Source of the DNA: Streptobacillus canis
GTDB lineage: Bacteria > Fusobacteriota > Fusobacteriia > Fusobacteriales > Leptotrichiaceae
Length of the DNA stretch: 6,409 bases
Direction of reading: 5' to 3'
Assembly (NCBI RefSeq): GCF_009733925.1
Contig: NZ_WOEI01000041.1
Location: 1 to 6,409, forward strand
Positions 5,449 to 6,409 of this stretch are shown piece after piece (position 1 is the stretch's first letter; each line of letters begins with the position of its first letter). The notes beneath the pieces were generated by a model. That model had not been told where the DNA came from. It saw only the letters and a program-made list of their open reading frames with translations, and searched no databases. Position numbers and translations under genes: made by a program.

Positions 5449-6228
5449 ATGATACTTGGTTTTGATATTGGAAATACACATATTTGTCCAATAATTTATG
5501 ATAAAAATGGGAATATATTAGAAAAATTTAGAATTCCTAGTAAAACTAATTTAACTGAAGATACACTATTTGCAACTTTAAAAACTCTTTGTGATTTTAA
5601 AAATATTGATTTAAACAAAGTAGAAGATGTTGTATATTCGTCTGTAGTACCACACTTAAACGATATATTTAATTATTTAGCAAAAAAATATTTTAAATGT
5701 AATCCATATATTTTAAATGTTGGTAATATAGATGAAAATTTAATTACTTTCACTACAACTACTGAAAGAAATTTAGGAGCAGATAGAATAGCAACTATAC
5801 TTGCAATGAAAAAATATGTTAAAGATAGAGAATGTATAATACTTGATTTTGGAACAGCAACTACATTTGAAGTGGTTAGAGATGGTAAATATCTTGGTGG
5901 AGCTATACTACCAGGTATAGACTTATCTATTAATGCCCTATTCCAAAACACAGCCAAATTACCTAAAGTTACTTTTAAAAAACCTGAAGAAGTATTAGGT
6001 AATACTACAGTTACTCAAATAAATGTTGGTATATATTATTCAAATATAGGTGCTATTAAAGAATTAATTAGTCAATACAAGAAAATATATCCATATGCTT
6101 ATGTAGTATCTACTGGTGGGCAAGGAAAAGTAATAACAGAAGATTTAAAAGAATATATAGATGAGTATAAATCAAATTTATGTGAAGAAGGAATATTTGA
6201 ATTCTATCTTTACAAAACGAACAAATAA
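5449..6228 (+). CDS. coaX: Type III pantothenate kinase
   Basis: The 259-residue protein has the usual CoaX length. It phosphorylates pantothenate with ATP, the first step of coenzyme A synthesis, in the cytoplasm. Motifs in order are DIGNTH (6-11, phosphate-binding loop with D6), GADR (110-113, with D112), DFGTATTF (133-140, with D133), GGAILPGI (150-157) and STGGQG (221-226). These are the hallmark blocks of type III PanK, an ASKHA-fold enzyme unrelated to CoaA; family members need a monovalent cation and are not inhibited by CoA. After DIGNT most relatives have a Gly a few residues on, whereas here it is HICPIIYD with no Gly. The ATG has a good GAGGTGAT Shine-Dalgarno 6 nt upstream. The gene is monocistronic by appearance, with its own promoter and a strong terminator 3 nt after the stop. 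Confidence 0.95.
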   Translation: MILGFDIGNTHICPIIYDKNGNILEKFRIPSKTNLTEDTLFATLKTLCDFKNIDLNKVEDVVYSSVVPHLNDIFNYLAKKYFKCNPYILNVGNIDENLITFTTTTERNLGADRIATILAMKKYVKDRECIILDFGTATTFEVVRDGKYLGGAILPGIDLSINALFQNTAKLPKVTFKKPEEVLGNTTVTQINVGIYYSNIGAIKELISQYKKIYPYAYVVSTGGQGKVITEDLKEYIDEYKSNLCEEGIFEFYLYKTNK

Positions 6229-6280
6229 AAAAAGGTGATTTGGGATTTTAAAAAATCCCTTGAATCACCTCTTTCTTTTC
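6227..6280. terminator. Hairpin terminator after coaX, apparently bidirectional
   Basis: The outer stem AGGTGATT (6233-6240) pairs with AATCACCT (6263-6270). The inner stem GGGATTTT (6242-6249) pairs with AAAATCCC (6252-6259), and a 1x3 internal loop separates the two. On the + strand a T-rich tail CTTTCTTTTCTAT follows. On the minus strand the hairpin is followed by seven T (the A run at 6227-6233), an even better intrinsic terminator tail. It ends coaX transcription and could also stop transcripts arriving from the right. Confidence 0.85.
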
Positions 6281-6288
6281 TATATAAT
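6260..6288 (+). promoter_or_regulatory. Possible promoter overlapping the terminator
   Basis: TTGAAT (6260-6265) is 17 bp from a perfect TATAAT (6283-6288). The -35 lies in the 3' arm region of the coaX terminator. A start near 6295 would be followed by a strong Shine-Dalgarno and ATG at 6328. In AT-rich DNA chance matches are common, but correct spacing plus the downstream ribosome site raise its credibility. Confidence 0.45.
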
Positions 6289-6327
6289 TTAATCACCAAA
6301 CAAAACTAACAGAAAGGAGTGATAAAC

Positions 6328-6354
6328 ATGACATCTAAAATCAAATTCATCTAG
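6328..6354 (+). other. Eight-codon ORF behind a strong ribosome site: gene remnant or leader peptide
   Basis: AAAGGAGTGAT (6313-6323) is a near-ideal Shine-Dalgarno, with AGGAG 8 nt before ATG. The frame reads MTSKIKFI and then TAG. With the promoter candidate at 6260-6288 this looks like a proper gene start, but the reading frame ends at once and no continuation is seen in the remaining 55 bp. It could be a leader peptide, or the 5' end of a gene broken by an insertion just downstream. I do not recognise the peptide. Confidence 0.35.
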
Positions 6355-6361
6355 ATGTCAT
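6328..6361. repeat. Perfect 10-bp inverted repeat covering the short ORF
   Basis: ATGACATCTA (6328-6337) and TAGATGTCAT (6352-6361) are exact reverse complements with a 14-nt loop. The left arm begins with the ATG of the eight-codon ORF and the right arm begins with its TAG stop. In RNA the hairpin would leave the Shine-Dalgarno free but pair the start codon. No clear T run follows on either strand, so it is not an obvious terminator. Confidence 0.7.
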
Positions 6362-6409
6362 ATCTGTAACTTTTAACATAAAATGAAACTTACTTGTAAA
6401 TCTAGATTA
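6362..6409. other. Unassigned right-edge sequence
   Basis: No ORF of useful length is present. On the minus strand one frame is open from the edge for 11 codons, reading NLDLQVSFILC and ending with TAA at 6373-6375. This could be the very end of a protein encoded to the right, but it is too short to identify. Confidence 0.2.

Noticed and set aside
5673..5957. Minus-strand ORF inside coaX
   Set aside because: It is fully antisense to a gene with clear CoaX motifs in the + frame, and has no recognisable domain or own ribosome site. It is a shadow frame.
1..6409. CRISPR array, tRNA or rRNA genes
   Set aside because: No spaced direct repeats of suitable length and no tRNA or rRNA-like sequence were seen; the only tandem repeat is the short AT-rich one at 5372-5398.
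6385..6409. Matching copy of the left-edge IS30 terminal sequence
   Set aside because: ACTTACT is shared with positions 220-226 in the same orientation, but the rest matches poorly and no transposase precedes it, so it cannot be called an IS end from this window alone.

Overview
The DNA is very AT-rich (well under 30% G+C by eye). TGG is used for Trp and TGA only as a stop, so this is the standard bacterial code. A secretin gene implies an outer membrane. A type III pantothenate kinase and an IS30-type transposase end are also present. Together these fit a low-GC, Gram-negative-type anaerobe such as Fusobacteriota, perhaps the Leptotrichia/Streptobacillus/Sneathia side. That assignment is inferred from composition and gene content, because no rRNA or other marker lies in the window.

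Layout: (1) Positions 1 to about 240 hold the 3' end of an IS30-family transposase gene on the + strand and the presumed right end of its element. (2) Positions 248-5324 hold nine tightly packed minus-strand genes, read right to left: major type IV (pseudo)pilin, short prepilin peptidase, three minor pilin-like proteins, a GspL/PilN-like and a GspM/PilO-like inner-membrane protein, a compact secretin, and a GspF/PilC platform protein. Almost every junction is a 4-bp ATGA/TTGA overlap or a slightly longer one, so this looks like one translationally coupled operon. Its promoter is a clear TTGACA-17-TAGAAT upstream of the pilin. (3) Positions 5325-5448 form a divergent promoter region with an 11-bp AT-rich tandem repeat. 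(4) Positions 5449-6228 hold coaX on the + strand, followed by a strong hairpin terminator that looks bidirectional. (5) Positions 6281-6409 have no long ORF. They hold a possible promoter, a very good Shine-Dalgarno, an ATG with only eight sense codons, and an inverted repeat covering that ATG. This may be the broken 5' end of a gene or a leader peptide.

How the genes fit together: the operon would build an envelope-spanning type IV pilus-like, type II secretion-like or competence pseudopilus machine. The peptidase cleaves the four pilin-like precursors at Gly. GspF/PilC and the L/M (N/O) proteins form the inner-membrane assembly platform, and the secretin forms the outer-membrane pore. Not seen in the window are the motor ATPase (GspE/PilB) and a separate PilM. 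The IS30 element sits directly after the gspF-like gene, a place where an ATPase gene could plausibly have been. The set could be a minimal machine powered by an ATPase encoded elsewhere, or an operon cut short by the insertion. coaX is transcribed away from the operon and makes phosphopantothenate for CoA synthesis; no functional link to the operon is apparent.
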